Made by a program: the position numbers and the translations under genes. A stretch of 22,247 bases of DNA, taken from NCBI GenBank assembly GCA_902465435.1, contig CABQNH010000032.1:1-22247 (forward strand), written 5' to 3'. The notes beneath the pieces were generated by a model. It did no database searches, had not been told where the DNA came from, and saw nothing but the letters and a program-made list of their open reading frames with translations. Below are positions 7,674 to 15,035 of the stretch, in pieces; within the stretch, counting starts at the first letter, position 1; each line of letters opens with the position of its first letter. The stretch is from an uncultured Eubacteriales bacterium (lineage in GTDB: Bacteria > Bacillota > Clostridia > Oscillospirales > Oscillospiraceae).

Positions 7674-8153
7674 TCAATTTTTCGACGTTTTTTTCTCTGC
7701 CTGTGCGGTAAGCCAGGCGAGCAGCGCCGTGCACCCGGCTGTTATGTCGCGATAGGTGGCTTCAAAATCGCCCGTATACCACGGATCGGCCACACCACGG
7801 CTGCTTCCCGCAAACGAGAGCAGCAAAAACAGCTTTCCCTCCGGGTCGCCGCCCGCGATCCGCCGCATTTCCTGCAGATTCTCGTGATCCATACCGATCA
7901 GGTAGTCGTAGGCAAGGTAGTCCTGCTTTGTCATGCGCCGCGCCGTCTTCCCTGCGCAGGAGAGGCCGAGGGAATCTAAAATTCGCTTTGTGCCGCGGTG
8001 CACGGGATTTCCCAGCTCCTCACAGGAGGTCGCGGCCGAGGCAATCTCAAATTCCTGCTCTGCACCGGCCTGCCGGACAAGCTCCTTCATAATGAATTCC
8101 GCCATCGGGCTGCGGCAGATATTGCCGTGACAAATGAATAAAATCCGAGTCAT
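7674..8153 (-). CDS. Low-molecular-weight protein tyrosine phosphatase, paralogue 2 (canonical)
   Basis: 159 residues. It has the canonical loop CHGNICRSP (8-16; Cys8, Arg14) and the acid loop ADPWYTGDF (122-130; Asp123), so all catalytic residues are visible. It begins at an ATG preceded by GGAGG at good spacing and is read from a promoter at 8189-8217. It is the upstream member of the pair, and its promoter may serve both genes across the 100-nt gap. The canonical loop suggests this copy keeps the ancestral activity, while the neighbour may have shifted in substrate or rate. Confidence 0.93.
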   Translation of the reverse strand: MTRILFICHGNICRSPMAEFIMKELVRQAGAEQEFEIASAATSCEELGNPVHRGTKRILDSLGLSCAGKTARRMTKQDYLAYDYLIGMDHENLQEMRRIAGGDPEGKLFLLLSFAGSSRGVADPWYTGDFEATYRDITAGCTALLAWLTAQAEKKTSKN

Positions 8154-8188
8154 GCGCTCATTTCCTCCGAATTCTTCGTCGTTTCGAC

Positions 8189-8217
8189 ATCATAGCACAT
8201 TTTTCGGCGCAGTGCAA
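8189..8217 (-). promoter_or_regulatory. Promoter of the phosphatase pair
   Basis: On the minus strand TTGCAC (8212-8217), a 17-base spacer and TATGAT (8189-8194). It is divergent from the yitT promoter 45 bases away, so the two units share a small control region. Confidence 0.75.
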
Positions 8218-8260
8218 GCGGAATTCGTGCGGACTTCCGCATCTGCCGAACAATTTATAC

Positions 8261-8289
8261 TTGCTATTTGAATCATTTTTTTGTATAAT
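8261..8289 (+). promoter_or_regulatory. Promoter of the YitT-family gene
   Basis: TTGCTA (8261-8266), a 17-base spacer and a perfect TATAAT (8284-8289). The predicted start is near 8296, leaving a very short leader: the ribosome-binding site AAAGGAAG (8296-8303) is at or next to the first transcribed base. Confidence 0.75.
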
Positions 8290-8312
8290 TGCAAGAAAGG
8301 AAGTGAATGTTT

Positions 8313-9242
8313 ATGAAGAATCAGAAAAAAATAAAAGGGCGAAATTTTCTTGTCCTTACGCTCGCCGGTATCATTAACGCCTGCGGCGTCACCATGTTCT
8401 TAGCGCCGGTTCAGCTCTACGACAGCGGCATCTCCGGCACCTCCATGCTCCTGAGTCTCCTGACGCCCCTGCCACTTTCCGTTTCCCTGATCCTCCTGAA
8501 CATCCCACTGTTTCTCTACGGCTACCGCAAGCAGGGAACGGCCTTCACCGTGTATTCCGTCTATGCCGTCGTGGTTTATTCGCTTGCCGCATGGCTTATT
8601 ACGGATGTTCTGCCGGTGGAGGTTGGCAGCGCTTCGCCCTTCGCGGGGACGGATCTTCTCCTGTGCGCACTGTTCGGCGGACTGGTTTCCGGCATCGGCA
8701 GCGGCCTTGTGATCCGCTTCGGCGGCGCGATCGACGGCGTGGAGGTCATGTCCGTGATTTTCGCAAAACGGCTGGGCATTACGGTCGGCACCTTCATTAT
8801 GATTTATAATGTGCTTCTTTATATTGTCTGCGGCATTCTGATGAAAAGCTGGATCCTCCCGCTTTACTCGATCGTGGCCTACGGCGCGGCGCTCAAGACC
8901 GTGGACTTTATCGTAGAGGGTCTTGACCGCGCAAAATCCGCGATGATCGTCACGACCAAGCCGGACATTATCTGCCGCGCGCTGTCCGAGGAATTCGGCA
9001 GCGGCATTACCGTGATCGACGCAAAGGGCTTTTATTCGGATTCGCACAAGACGGTTTTGTACTTCGTTGTGAACCGCTTCCAGATCGGACGGCTGCGTAC
9101 ACTGGTGCATGACAACGATGTGGGCGCCTTTATCACGATCAGCGAGGTATCGGATGTGTTCGGCTCCGGCAACCGCGAGCCGCGGGAACGCGCGGCGCAG
9201 ACGGCCGAGACGGCGGTTCGGACGCCGGAATCGGGGAGGTAA
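8313..9242 (+). CDS. YitT family membrane protein (YitT domain plus C-terminal DUF2179)
   Basis: 309 residues from the ATG at 8313; an in-frame ATG at 8307 would add two residues, but it lies only three bases after the AAAGGAAG site, while 8313 has nine. Five or six hydrophobic segments fill residues 10-200, with the paired small-residue motifs typical of the family (GISGTSML, 39-46, and GGAIDGVEV, 137-145). A soluble DUF2179 domain follows (about 208-283), with the conserved pattern GITVIDAKGFYS (230-241) and VLYFVVNRFQI (248-258). YitT-like proteins are common and often multicopy in Firmicutes; their transported substrate is not established. A charged tail of about 25 residues has no recognisable domain. 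No strong terminator follows, so read-through into the next cassette is possible. Confidence 0.9.
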   Translation: MKNQKKIKGRNFLVLTLAGIINACGVTMFLAPVQLYDSGISGTSMLLSLLTPLPLSVSLILLNIPLFLYGYRKQGTAFTVYSVYAVVVYSLAAWLITDVLPVEVGSASPFAGTDLLLCALFGGLVSGIGSGLVIRFGGAIDGVEVMSVIFAKRLGITVGTFIMIYNVLLYIVCGILMKSWILPLYSIVAYGAALKTVDFIVEGLDRAKSAMIVTTKPDIICRALSEEFGSGITVIDAKGFYSDSHKTVLYFVVNRFQIGRLRTLVHDNDVGAFITISEVSDVFGSGNREPRERAAQTAETAVRTPESGR

Positions 9243-9365
9243 GGGTGAACGCCTGAACGAAAAAAGTGAAAAAGCGGGAACCTTTTGTTTCTTCCTGCGT
9301 CTGAATCCCTGTCGCCCGCGCTGCGGGTACACCATCTATTTTTAAAAACGGAAAGGATATTTCTC

Positions 9366-9851
9366 ATGAAGAATCTGAAAAAACTGCTTTGCATTCTGCT
9401 CGCCGTCTGTCTGCTGACGGCAATGGTCGGCTGCGCCAAGAAGGACGACGCGAAAACGGAGGAAAAGCCGGGCGATACGATGAGCCTTGACGACATTCTG
9501 ACCAGAATCGAAGACGGCGTTGACCTGCCGACTGTGATGCATACTGCGCTGGACGAGGACAGCTTTGAATATATTGCCTTTGCTGCATGGCAGGACGGCG
9601 TGGAGGCCATGGTTTCCGAGCCGCCCATGAGCTCTGTTGCGCATTCCGTTGTGATCGTCCGCGCGAAGGACGAGGCGCAGGCACAGACGCTTGCCAAGGA
9701 GATGGAGCAGAACATGAATCCGCGCAAATGGGTCTGCGTGGAGGCGGAGAAGAGCGAGGTCATCGTGCACAACCGCACCATTCTGCTCGTGATGTCCTTT
9801 GAGGATACGGAGCAGGCGCTGAAGGACAACTTCGACGCACTCTGGAAATAA
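9366..9851 (+). CDS. Small lipoprotein, DUF4358-like, of the O-acylation cassette
   Basis: 161 residues. The N-terminus is a lipoprotein signal: two Lys pairs, a hydrophobic core and MVGC (20-23), so Cys23 would be lipidated and the protein anchored outside the membrane. The mature part has the shape of DUF4358 proteins: an early helix-strand stretch (DDILTRIEDGVDLPT), then VVIVRAKDEAQAQTLAKEM (about 97-115) and a final strand ILLVMSFED before a short helix. The function of the family is unknown. The ATG at 9366 follows AAAGGA; the longer open frame has no such site. It ends three bases before the MBOAT gene, so they form an operon. Its role is probably tied to export or acylation by the two next genes, by association only. 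Confidence 0.75.
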   Translation: MKNLKKLLCILLAVCLLTAMVGCAKKDDAKTEEKPGDTMSLDDILTRIEDGVDLPTVMHTALDEDSFEYIAFAAWQDGVEAMVSEPPMSSVAHSVVIVRAKDEAQAQTLAKEMEQNMNPRKWVCVEAEKSEVIVHNRTILLVMSFEDTEQALKDNFDALWK

Positions 9852-9854
9852 AGA

Positions 9855-11249
9855 ATGGTATTCTCCAGCGCGACCTTTCTTTATGCCTTTTTGCCCCTGA
9901 CACTGCTGCTCTATGCGCTTGCGCCGAAGCGGCTGAAAAACGCGGTGCTGCTTGGAATGAGCCTTGTGTTTTATGCCTTCGGCGAGCCGCGCTATGTGGT
10001 GCTGCTGCTTTTGTCCTCCGTTTCGGACTTTCTGCACGGCCTCTATATTGAAAAGCGGCGCGGCACGCGGCAGGCGAGGACGGCGCTCGTCTCCTCAATC
10101 GTGCTGAATCTGGGGCTTCTCGGCTTTTTTAAGTATACCGATTTCCTGCTCGGCACGGTCAACGATGTGTTCGGCACGGCAATCCCGCTGCTGCATTTGC
10201 GGCTGCCGGTCGGCATCAGCTTTTATACCTTCCAGACCATGAGCTACACGATCGACGTCTATCGCGGCCGCGTCCATGCGCAGAGAAATCTTGCCACCTT
10301 TGCTACCTTCGTCTGCCTGTTCCCGCAGCTCATTGCCGGGCCGATCGTCCGTTACTCTGATATCGACGCGCAGCTGAAGGAGCGGAAAGGCAGCCTTGCC
10401 GATTTCGGCACGGGTGCGCGGCGTTTTACCGTCGGCCTTGCGAAAAAGGTGATGCTGGCAAACACGCTGGGCGAGCTTTGCGCGCGCTATGCCGCTTCGG
10501 ACGAAAAAAGCGTCCTTTTCAGCTGGCTCTATGCCATCGCGTTCCTGCTGCAGATTTATTACGACTTTTCCGGCTACAGCGACATGGCCATCGGGCTTGG
10601 CCGGATGTTTGGCTTTGACTTCCCGGAAAATTTCGATTATCCCTATTGCTCCCGCTCCATCACGGAATTCTGGCGGCGCTGGCATATGACGCTCGGCGGC
10701 TGGTTCCGGGATTACGTCTACTTCCCGCTCGGCGGCAGCCGGACAGATAAAACGTGGAAGCTGCTGCGGAATCTCGCCGTGGTATGGCTGCTGACCGGCC
10801 TCTGGCACGGTGCGGCGTGGAATTTTGTGCTGTGGGGCGGCCTGTTCGGCGTCGTGCTGATGCTGGAGAAAACCTGCTGCGCCGGACTGATTTCCCGAAC
10901 GCCGCGTGCGCTGCAGCACCTGTACGTTCTGCTGCTCGTCACACTCAGCTTTGTGCTGTTCAATGCGTCCGGCGTCTCGGATGCGTTCGGCACCATTGGC
11001 CGGATGTTTGGCCTTGGCGGTGCGGCGGCCTGGGGCACGGAGAGCCGCTATCTTCTGAAGAGCAATGCGGTGCTCATCCTGCTTGCCGCCGTCGGTGCGA
11101 CCCGCGCGCCGAAGCGCATTGGCGGCCGACTGCTGCAGAGCCGCGCTGCCCTTGCGCTGGAGCCGCTGGGTGTCGCCGTCCTTCTGACGCTTTCGACTGC
11201 CTGCATCGTGGACGGCTCGTTCAATCCCTTTCTGTATTTCCGGTTTTAA
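9855..11249 (+). CDS. MBOAT family O-acyltransferase (AlgI/DltB-like)
   Basis: 464 residues with about eleven hydrophobic segments. MBOAT proteins move acyl groups, usually acetyl, across the membrane to a polysaccharide or teichoic acid outside. Family marks are LFPQLIAGPIVRY (155-167), YDFSGYSDMAIGLGRMFGF (236-254), the block SRSITEFWRRWHMTLGGW (266-283, His277) and GLWHGAAWNFVLWG (315-328) with the invariant His318. The arrangement lipoprotein, MBOAT, DHHW protein with gaps of 3 and 11 bases resembles alginate-type acetylation modules (AlgI with AlgX/AlgJ) rather than a dlt operon, because no dltA, dltC or dltD is present. The acceptor glycan is unknown. Confidence 0.93.
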   Translation: MVFSSATFLYAFLPLTLLLYALAPKRLKNAVLLGMSLVFYAFGEPRYVVLLLLSSVSDFLHGLYIEKRRGTRQARTALVSSIVLNLGLLGFFKYTDFLLGTVNDVFGTAIPLLHLRLPVGISFYTFQTMSYTIDVYRGRVHAQRNLATFATFVCLFPQLIAGPIVRYSDIDAQLKERKGSLADFGTGARRFTVGLAKKVMLANTLGELCARYAASDEKSVLFSWLYAIAFLLQIYYDFSGYSDMAIGLGRMFGFDFPENFDYPYCSRSITEFWRRWHMTLGGWFRDYVYFPLGGSRTDKTWKLLRNLAVVWLLTGLWHGAAWNFVLWGGLFGVVLMLEKTCCAGLISRTPRALQHLYVLLLVTLSFVLFNASGVSDAFGTIGRMFGLGGAAAWGTESRYLLKSNAVLILLAAVGATRAPKRIGGRLLQSRAALALEPLGVAVLLTLSTACIVDGSFNPFLYFRF

Positions 11250-11260
11250 GGAGGGGAAGC

Positions 11261-12364
11261 ATGGAACAAAACAAAAATCGAAGGGCGGCCGGCTGCATTA
11301 CGGCGGCGCTCTTTCTCCTGATGCTGTTCGGCGCTGCGGCGGCGCAGCTGCTTCTGCCTGACCGTGCCGTCTCCCGTGCGGAGAGAAGGAAGCTTGCGCA
11401 GAAGCCTGCGCTTTCCGTCTCCGCTCTGCAGTCCGGTAAATTTTCGGACGAGCTGGAGCAGTATCTTTTGGATCAGTTTCCGCTTCGCGAGGAGCTGCGC
11501 ACCGCAAAGGCAGCGCTGCGGCTTTTCGTTTTCCGCCAGCTTGACAACGACGGGATCTTCCTCTCGGACGGTGCGGCCTACCGAATGGATGATCAACTGG
11601 ACGAAAAGCAAATTGCCATGACCGCGCGGAAGCTTACCGAAATTTATGAGACGTATCTGCAGGACAGCCGTGTCTATTATGCGGCCGTTCCCGGTAAGAA
11701 CAACTACCTGACAGACGGCCGCCCGAAGCTGGACAGCGAGCGGCTGCGGACGCTGCTGCGTGAGCAGCTGCCCGGTCTGCAGGAGATCGAGCTGCGCGAC
11801 TGCCTGTCTGCACAGGACTATTACCGCACGGATCTGCACTGGAAGCAGGAGCGGATCTATCCCGTAGCGCAGCGGCTGGCCGAGGCGATGGGCGCTGCGC
11901 TGACGCCGTTTTCGGATTATACGGAGCGGTCGCTCGCGCCCTTCTACGGCGCCTATTACGGACAGGCCGCGCTGCCGCTGGCGCCGGACACGCTCCGGTA
12001 TCTGTGCTCGGCGCAGACCGACGCTGCCGTTGTGGAGGGGCTGGAGTTTTCCGGAACGCGGCCGGTCTACGAGCCGGCGCGCTTTTCCGGGCTGGACGGC
12101 TACGACGTCTATCTCTCCGGTGCGCAGGCACTTCTGACGGTCACACTGCCGGACGCGCAGACCGACCGCGAGCTGATCCTGTTCCGCGATTCCTTCGGTT
12201 CGTCTATCGCGCCGTATTTCCTCGGCGCGTACCGGAGGATCACACTGATCGATCTGCGGTATATTTCCGCATCCCTTTTGGGCGACTATGTCGATTTTGC
12301 GGGCAAGGATGTGCTGTTTCTCTTGTCCGACGGCGTGATAAACCGCGGCAGTCTGCTGAAATAG
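11261..12364 (+). CDS. DHHW/AlgX-like membrane-anchored SGNH-type acylation partner
   Basis: 367 residues. One N-terminal membrane anchor (about 11-32) is followed by an extracellular domain. The region around FSDELEQYLLDQFPLREELR (61-80) is typical of DHHW and AlgX/AlgJ proteins. The Asp-x-His pair falls in TDLHW (190-194: Asp191, His193), and the presumed nucleophile in FRDSFGSS (308-315, Ser311), giving a complete Ser-His-Asp set. In such systems the MBOAT protein exports the acyl group and this partner transfers it to the polymer; for this gene that is inference from order and motifs. The ATG at 11261 follows AAGGAGGGG. The gene ends the cassette, 41 bases before a strong hairpin. Confidence 0.85.
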   Translation: MEQNKNRRAAGCITAALFLLMLFGAAAAQLLLPDRAVSRAERRKLAQKPALSVSALQSGKFSDELEQYLLDQFPLREELRTAKAALRLFVFRQLDNDGIFLSDGAAYRMDDQLDEKQIAMTARKLTEIYETYLQDSRVYYAAVPGKNNYLTDGRPKLDSERLRTLLREQLPGLQEIELRDCLSAQDYYRTDLHWKQERIYPVAQRLAEAMGAALTPFSDYTERSLAPFYGAYYGQAALPLAPDTLRYLCSAQTDAAVVEGLEFSGTRPVYEPARFSGLDGYDVYLSGAQALLTVTLPDAQTDRELILFRDSFGSSIAPYFLGAYRRITLIDLRYISASLLGDYVDFAGKDVLFLLSDGVINRGSLLK

Positions 12365-12405
12365 GGCAAGCTTTTTCCATTTTGATATTTAATAAATAAT
12401 AGAGA

Positions 12406-12436
12406 GACCGCCCTGCGCAAATCGCGCAGGGCGGTC
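12406..12436. terminator. Perfect 13-bp GC hairpin after the acylation cassette (first copy)
   Basis: GACCGCCCTGCGC (12406-12418) and GCGCAGGGCGGTC (12424-12436) pair perfectly around AAATC. There is no T-run directly after it; the next element is the repeat hairpin GCGTGTCAAAAA...TTTTTGACACGC (12438-12465). The identical sequence, in the same orientation, recurs at 12689-12719 behind the convergent AI-2E gene. Confidence 0.6.
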
Positions 12437-12437
12437 A

Positions 12438-12605
12438 GCGTGTCAAAAAAACCTTTTTGACACGCTGGCAGGCTATCAAGAAAGTTCGTAAGACGAGAAA
12501 CTCGCGCCTGCCGCCGTACAAAGGTACGGTAGGGCGCGAGTTCCGAAGCAAGTCAAAACAATAAATATTTCCTTATTTATGAACGCAATTTGTTTGGATT
12601 TTCCT
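12438..12605 (-). repeat. Intergenic hairpin repeat, copy B (long form)
   Basis: The best preserved copy. It begins with a 12-bp hairpin (12438-12449 with 12454-12465, loop AACC). It then carries the core inverted repeat AACTCGCGCC (12499-12508) and GGCGCGAGTT (12533-12542) around CCGTAC-AAAG-GTACGG (12514-12529), followed by GTCAAAACA and ATTTGTTTG (12588-12596). It aligns with copy C (3637-3810) and in its core with copy A. It fills the gap between two convergent genes. Bases 12606-12688 show nothing else recognisable. Confidence 0.78.
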
Positions 12606-12688
12606 GTGAAATGAAATAAACACGATTGAAGTGAGAAACGCCAAAATTGTTTTCCTGTTTTGACGGTTACGGGCTTTATTGACAGCCT

Positions 12689-12719
12689 GACCGCCCTGCG
12701 CAAATCGCGCAGGGCGGTC
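12689..12719. terminator. Second identical 13-bp GC hairpin, end of the AI-2E gene
   Basis: The same 31 bases as 12406-12436, including the AAATC loop, starting five bases past the stop codon of the minus-strand permease gene. The match extends one base further on the right (A at 12437 and 12720). It probably ends the permease transcript. Confidence 0.6.
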
Positions 12720-12724
12720 AACTC

Positions 12725-14059
12725 TTATTCCGTTTCGTCCTCGTCCTCGGCCTGCGCCGGGGCTTCGTCATAGTCCTCTATTTCCAGATCGTCGTCCGCG
12801 TCGATCTCCGTATCGAAGGCAGGCTCCGGCATGGGGGGTGGCTCCTGTGCGGCAAGATCCTCAACAGACTGAATATCGAGATACAGATCCGTATCGAGCG
12901 GCTGATTTTTCTTGCGCAGCGAGCGGTTGACCGCCTCGGCGGCCAGCATATAAAGAACGCCGAACGCCGGTACGCCCAGCAGCAGCCCGGCAAAGCCGAA
13001 CAGCCCGCCGAACACGGTGATGGAGATCAGGATCCAGAAGTCGCTGATGCCCATCGTCTTGCCCAGAATGCGCGGCGCAATATAATTGCCGTCCACCTGC
13101 TGCATGGCCAGAATAAAAATAGTGAAGTAAAACGCCTGCAGGGGATCCTCGATGAGGATCAGCAGCGCGGAGGGAATCAGGCCGATCAGCGGGCCGAAGA
13201 AGGGGATCACATTCGTCACTGCAATCAGCACGGAGATCAGAACCGCGTAGGGCATCCGGAAAATCACCATGCCGACATAGCACAGAACGCCGACGATCAG
13301 CGAATCGATCAGCGTGCCGATGATGAAGCCGAAGAAGATCTCGTTGGTTTTCCGCCCGATCTCCATGATGCGGTCGGCCCGCTTCGGCTTGAACAGGGCG
13401 ACGACCGTCTTTTTGACCTGCGCAATCAGCTTTTCCTTGGAAATCAGCATGTAGACCGCGACGACGATGCCGAGCAGCATATTAATGACGCCCTTTGTCA
13501 CGGTATAGGCCTGCGTGCCGATATATTTCAGGAATTTGGTGTTTGTAACGGCATTTTTAAGCCAAAGCGTGATTTTATCAAAGATTTTTTCGCTGTTCTT
13601 GGCATACCAGCCCTCTGCCTTCGAGCCTTCCAGAATGCTGCGGATCCAGCCGTCGATGGTATTGCGGAACGACGCAAGCTTTTCGTCCGTGGTCAGTGCC
13701 TTGATGCTTACGATAATCTGCGGCAGGATCAGCGCGAAGAACGCATACACAAGCGCAAGGAACACCAGAACCGCGACGATCACGCCGATGGCATGTCCGG
13801 CTTTTTTCGCGGTGCGTTCGCTGCGGTCGCGCCGCAGAAGGGCTCGGGTCACAAGGCTCTCGACCGGCTTCATGACCGGGTTCATGAGATAGGCGAAGAT
13901 AAAGCCGTAGATCACCGAGGAGATGATCGCGATAAAGTCGTTGATCACGGCGAAAAAGCCGTCCAAATTGGAAAAAACGACCGAAAACACGATGCTGCAC
14001 GCAACGACGGCAAACGCGGTCAGACCCACGCGAAAAAGCTTGCTGCGATCCTGCTTCAT
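12725..14059 (-). CDS. AI-2E family transporter (TqsA/PerM-like permease)
   Basis: 444 residues with about eight membrane segments: two near residues 13-58, one at 90-118, one at 190-206 and a cluster from 240 to 375. The soluble stretch 120-180 between helices and the loop VTNVIPFFGPLIGLIPSALL (281-300) are typical of the family. Members export or import diverse small molecules; despite the name, most do not handle autoinducer-2, and one subgroup is a Na+/H+ antiporter, so no substrate is assigned. The C-terminal 50 residues form a very acidic, Pro-containing tail (from about 395) without a known domain. The ATG at 14059 was chosen over an upstream ATG (25 residues earlier) because of GAAGGAGACC just before it. 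Its own promoter lies 66 bases upstream. Confidence 0.88.
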   Translation of the reverse strand: MKQDRSKLFRVGLTAFAVVACSIVFSVVFSNLDGFFAVINDFIAIISSVIYGFIFAYLMNPVMKPVESLVTRALLRRDRSERTAKKAGHAIGVIVAVLVFLALVYAFFALILPQIIVSIKALTTDEKLASFRNTIDGWIRSILEGSKAEGWYAKNSEKIFDKITLWLKNAVTNTKFLKYIGTQAYTVTKGVINMLLGIVVAVYMLISKEKLIAQVKKTVVALFKPKRADRIMEIGRKTNEIFFGFIIGTLIDSLIVGVLCYVGMVIFRMPYAVLISVLIAVTNVIPFFGPLIGLIPSALLILIEDPLQAFYFTIFILAMQQVDGNYIAPRILGKTMGISDFWILISITVFGGLFGFAGLLLGVPAFGVLYMLAAEAVNRSLRKKNQPLDTDLYLDIQSVEDLAAQEPPPMPEPAFDTEIDADDDLEIEDYDEAPAQAEDEDETE

Positions 14060-14124
14060 GATCCGGTCTCCTTCTTTGACGTTCAAAGGGGGCGGGAAAG
14101 CTTGCCGCCCACTCTTACAAAGTA

Positions 14125-14153
14125 AGGATATCACAAAGCGCCGTCTGCGTCAA
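14125..14153 (-). promoter_or_regulatory. Promoter of the AI-2E family gene
   Basis: On the minus strand TTGACG (14148-14153), a 17-base spacer and TATCCT (14125-14130). The predicted start is near 14118. The leader holds a short GGGCGG...CCGCCC inverted repeat (about 14093-14110). Confidence 0.72.
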
Positions 14154-14163
14154 GAAAGGAAAT

Positions 14164-14179
14164 CCGGAAAGTTTTCCGG
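14164..14179 (-). terminator. Short hairpin, possible terminator of the exported-protein gene
   Basis: CCGGAAA (14164-14170) and TTTCCGG (14173-14179), a two-base loop, followed on the minus strand by the pyrimidine-rich ATTTCCTTTCTT. It sits 12 bases after the stop codon of the exported-protein gene and just before the AI-2E promoter. Without a clean T-run it may also form longer AT-rich pairing. Confidence 0.35.
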
Positions 14180-14191
14180 CGTTCTCTGCCG

Positions 14192-14881
14192 TTAGGTTGT
14201 TGGGGAAGGAAAGTCCTCCTGTGTCAGCACACGGTCGCCGTAACCGATATGCAGCGTCTGCACGGGCGACTGCGCACTCAGTGTGACGCACGCGATCGCC
14301 GTGCCGTTTTCATAGAGCCGATACGTCCCCTCCGGCAGGCCGAAATACTGACAGGTTCCGCTTTCCGTGCTGCTGTCCGTATGTAGGATATTTCCGCGCT
14401 CCCGGCCGCCGCCGACCAGATTATAGGTATAAAGCGTACCGCCGTCTGTCCGGCGCACGATGCGCAGACTGCAGACCGACGCCGAGCTTAAGCACAGCAT
14501 TTCTCCGTCCGACCAGCCCTCCCCGCTGCGGACGGCGATCGACGCATTTTCCCGCAGCGTAAAGCGCACCTCTCCTCCGTGCGCCGTAACAACGCGGTAA
14601 TCCCCCGGCGCGATGGCTTCCGTCGCGGCCTCGCACCGGTCGTCCAGCCGAAGTGTTTGCAGCGGTGCTTCGTCGTCCTCACGATAAAGGGAAAGCGCCT
14701 CGCCCTCGGCCATGTCCTCGGCGCGGATCATCATCCGCACCAGCACCAGCTCCGGCCGGTGCGCATCCGTCTGCGGCGGCCTGTCCGGCTCCTGCGCCCG
14801 GATCAGCCCGGTGCAGAACAGCAGCACGGCACAGGATATCGTCGCCATGCTCAGCTTTTTCAGCATCAGATTTTGTTTCAA
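14192..14881 (-). CDS. Exported protein of unknown function with two small beta-rich repeats
   Basis: 229 residues if started at the TTG at 14881, which has GGAGGAG about ten bases upstream; the ATG six codons later is the alternative. The first ~29 residues form a signal peptide or membrane anchor (three Lys, then a hydrophobic stretch ending IRAQ). The mature part appears to hold two domains of similar pattern: one with ALSLYREDDEAPLQTLRL followed by IAPGDYRVVTAHGGEVRFTL, the other with YNLVGGGRERG followed by LPEGTYRLYENGTAIACVTL. The phrase G-x-Y-R-hydrophobic followed by a strand is like prealbumin/Cna-B type domains of surface proteins, but the match is weak. It is divergent from the SpoIIQ-like gene. 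No function is proposed. Confidence 0.7.
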   Translation of the reverse strand: MKQNLMLKKLSMATISCAVLLFCTGLIRAQEPDRPPQTDAHRPELVLVRMMIRAEDMAEGEALSLYREDDEAPLQTLRLDDRCEAATEAIAPGDYRVVTAHGGEVRFTLRENASIAVRSGEGWSDGEMLCLSSASVCSLRIVRRTDGGTLYTYNLVGGGRERGNILHTDSSTESGTCQYFGLPEGTYRLYENGTAIACVTLSAQSPVQTLHIGYGDRVLTQEDFPSPTT

Positions 14882-15035
14882 TGTTCCGTCTCCTCCTTTG
14901 TGTGCGCCGACTTGTCCGGCGCTCTCCTTTAGTATAGAAAGCGTTGGAGGCACGATTGCACAAAATTCGTCGAGCAGGAAAATTTTTGTTTATTTTCCGT
15001 TTCTTCTGCCCATACTACGCTTGGAGGTGCTGAAA

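Noticed and set aside
9315..9327. A hairpin (CCCGC-GCT-GCGGG) as a terminator of the YitT gene
   Set aside because: The stem is five base pairs and the T-run begins over ten bases later, so termination there is doubtful; read-through into the acylation cassette cannot be excluded.
14931..15020. Forespore sigma-F or mother-cell sigma-E promoter before the SpoIIQ-like gene
   Set aside because: GTATA at 14932 has no matching -10 box at the right distance, and the CATACTAC at 15011 would start transcription at or within the ribosome-binding site.
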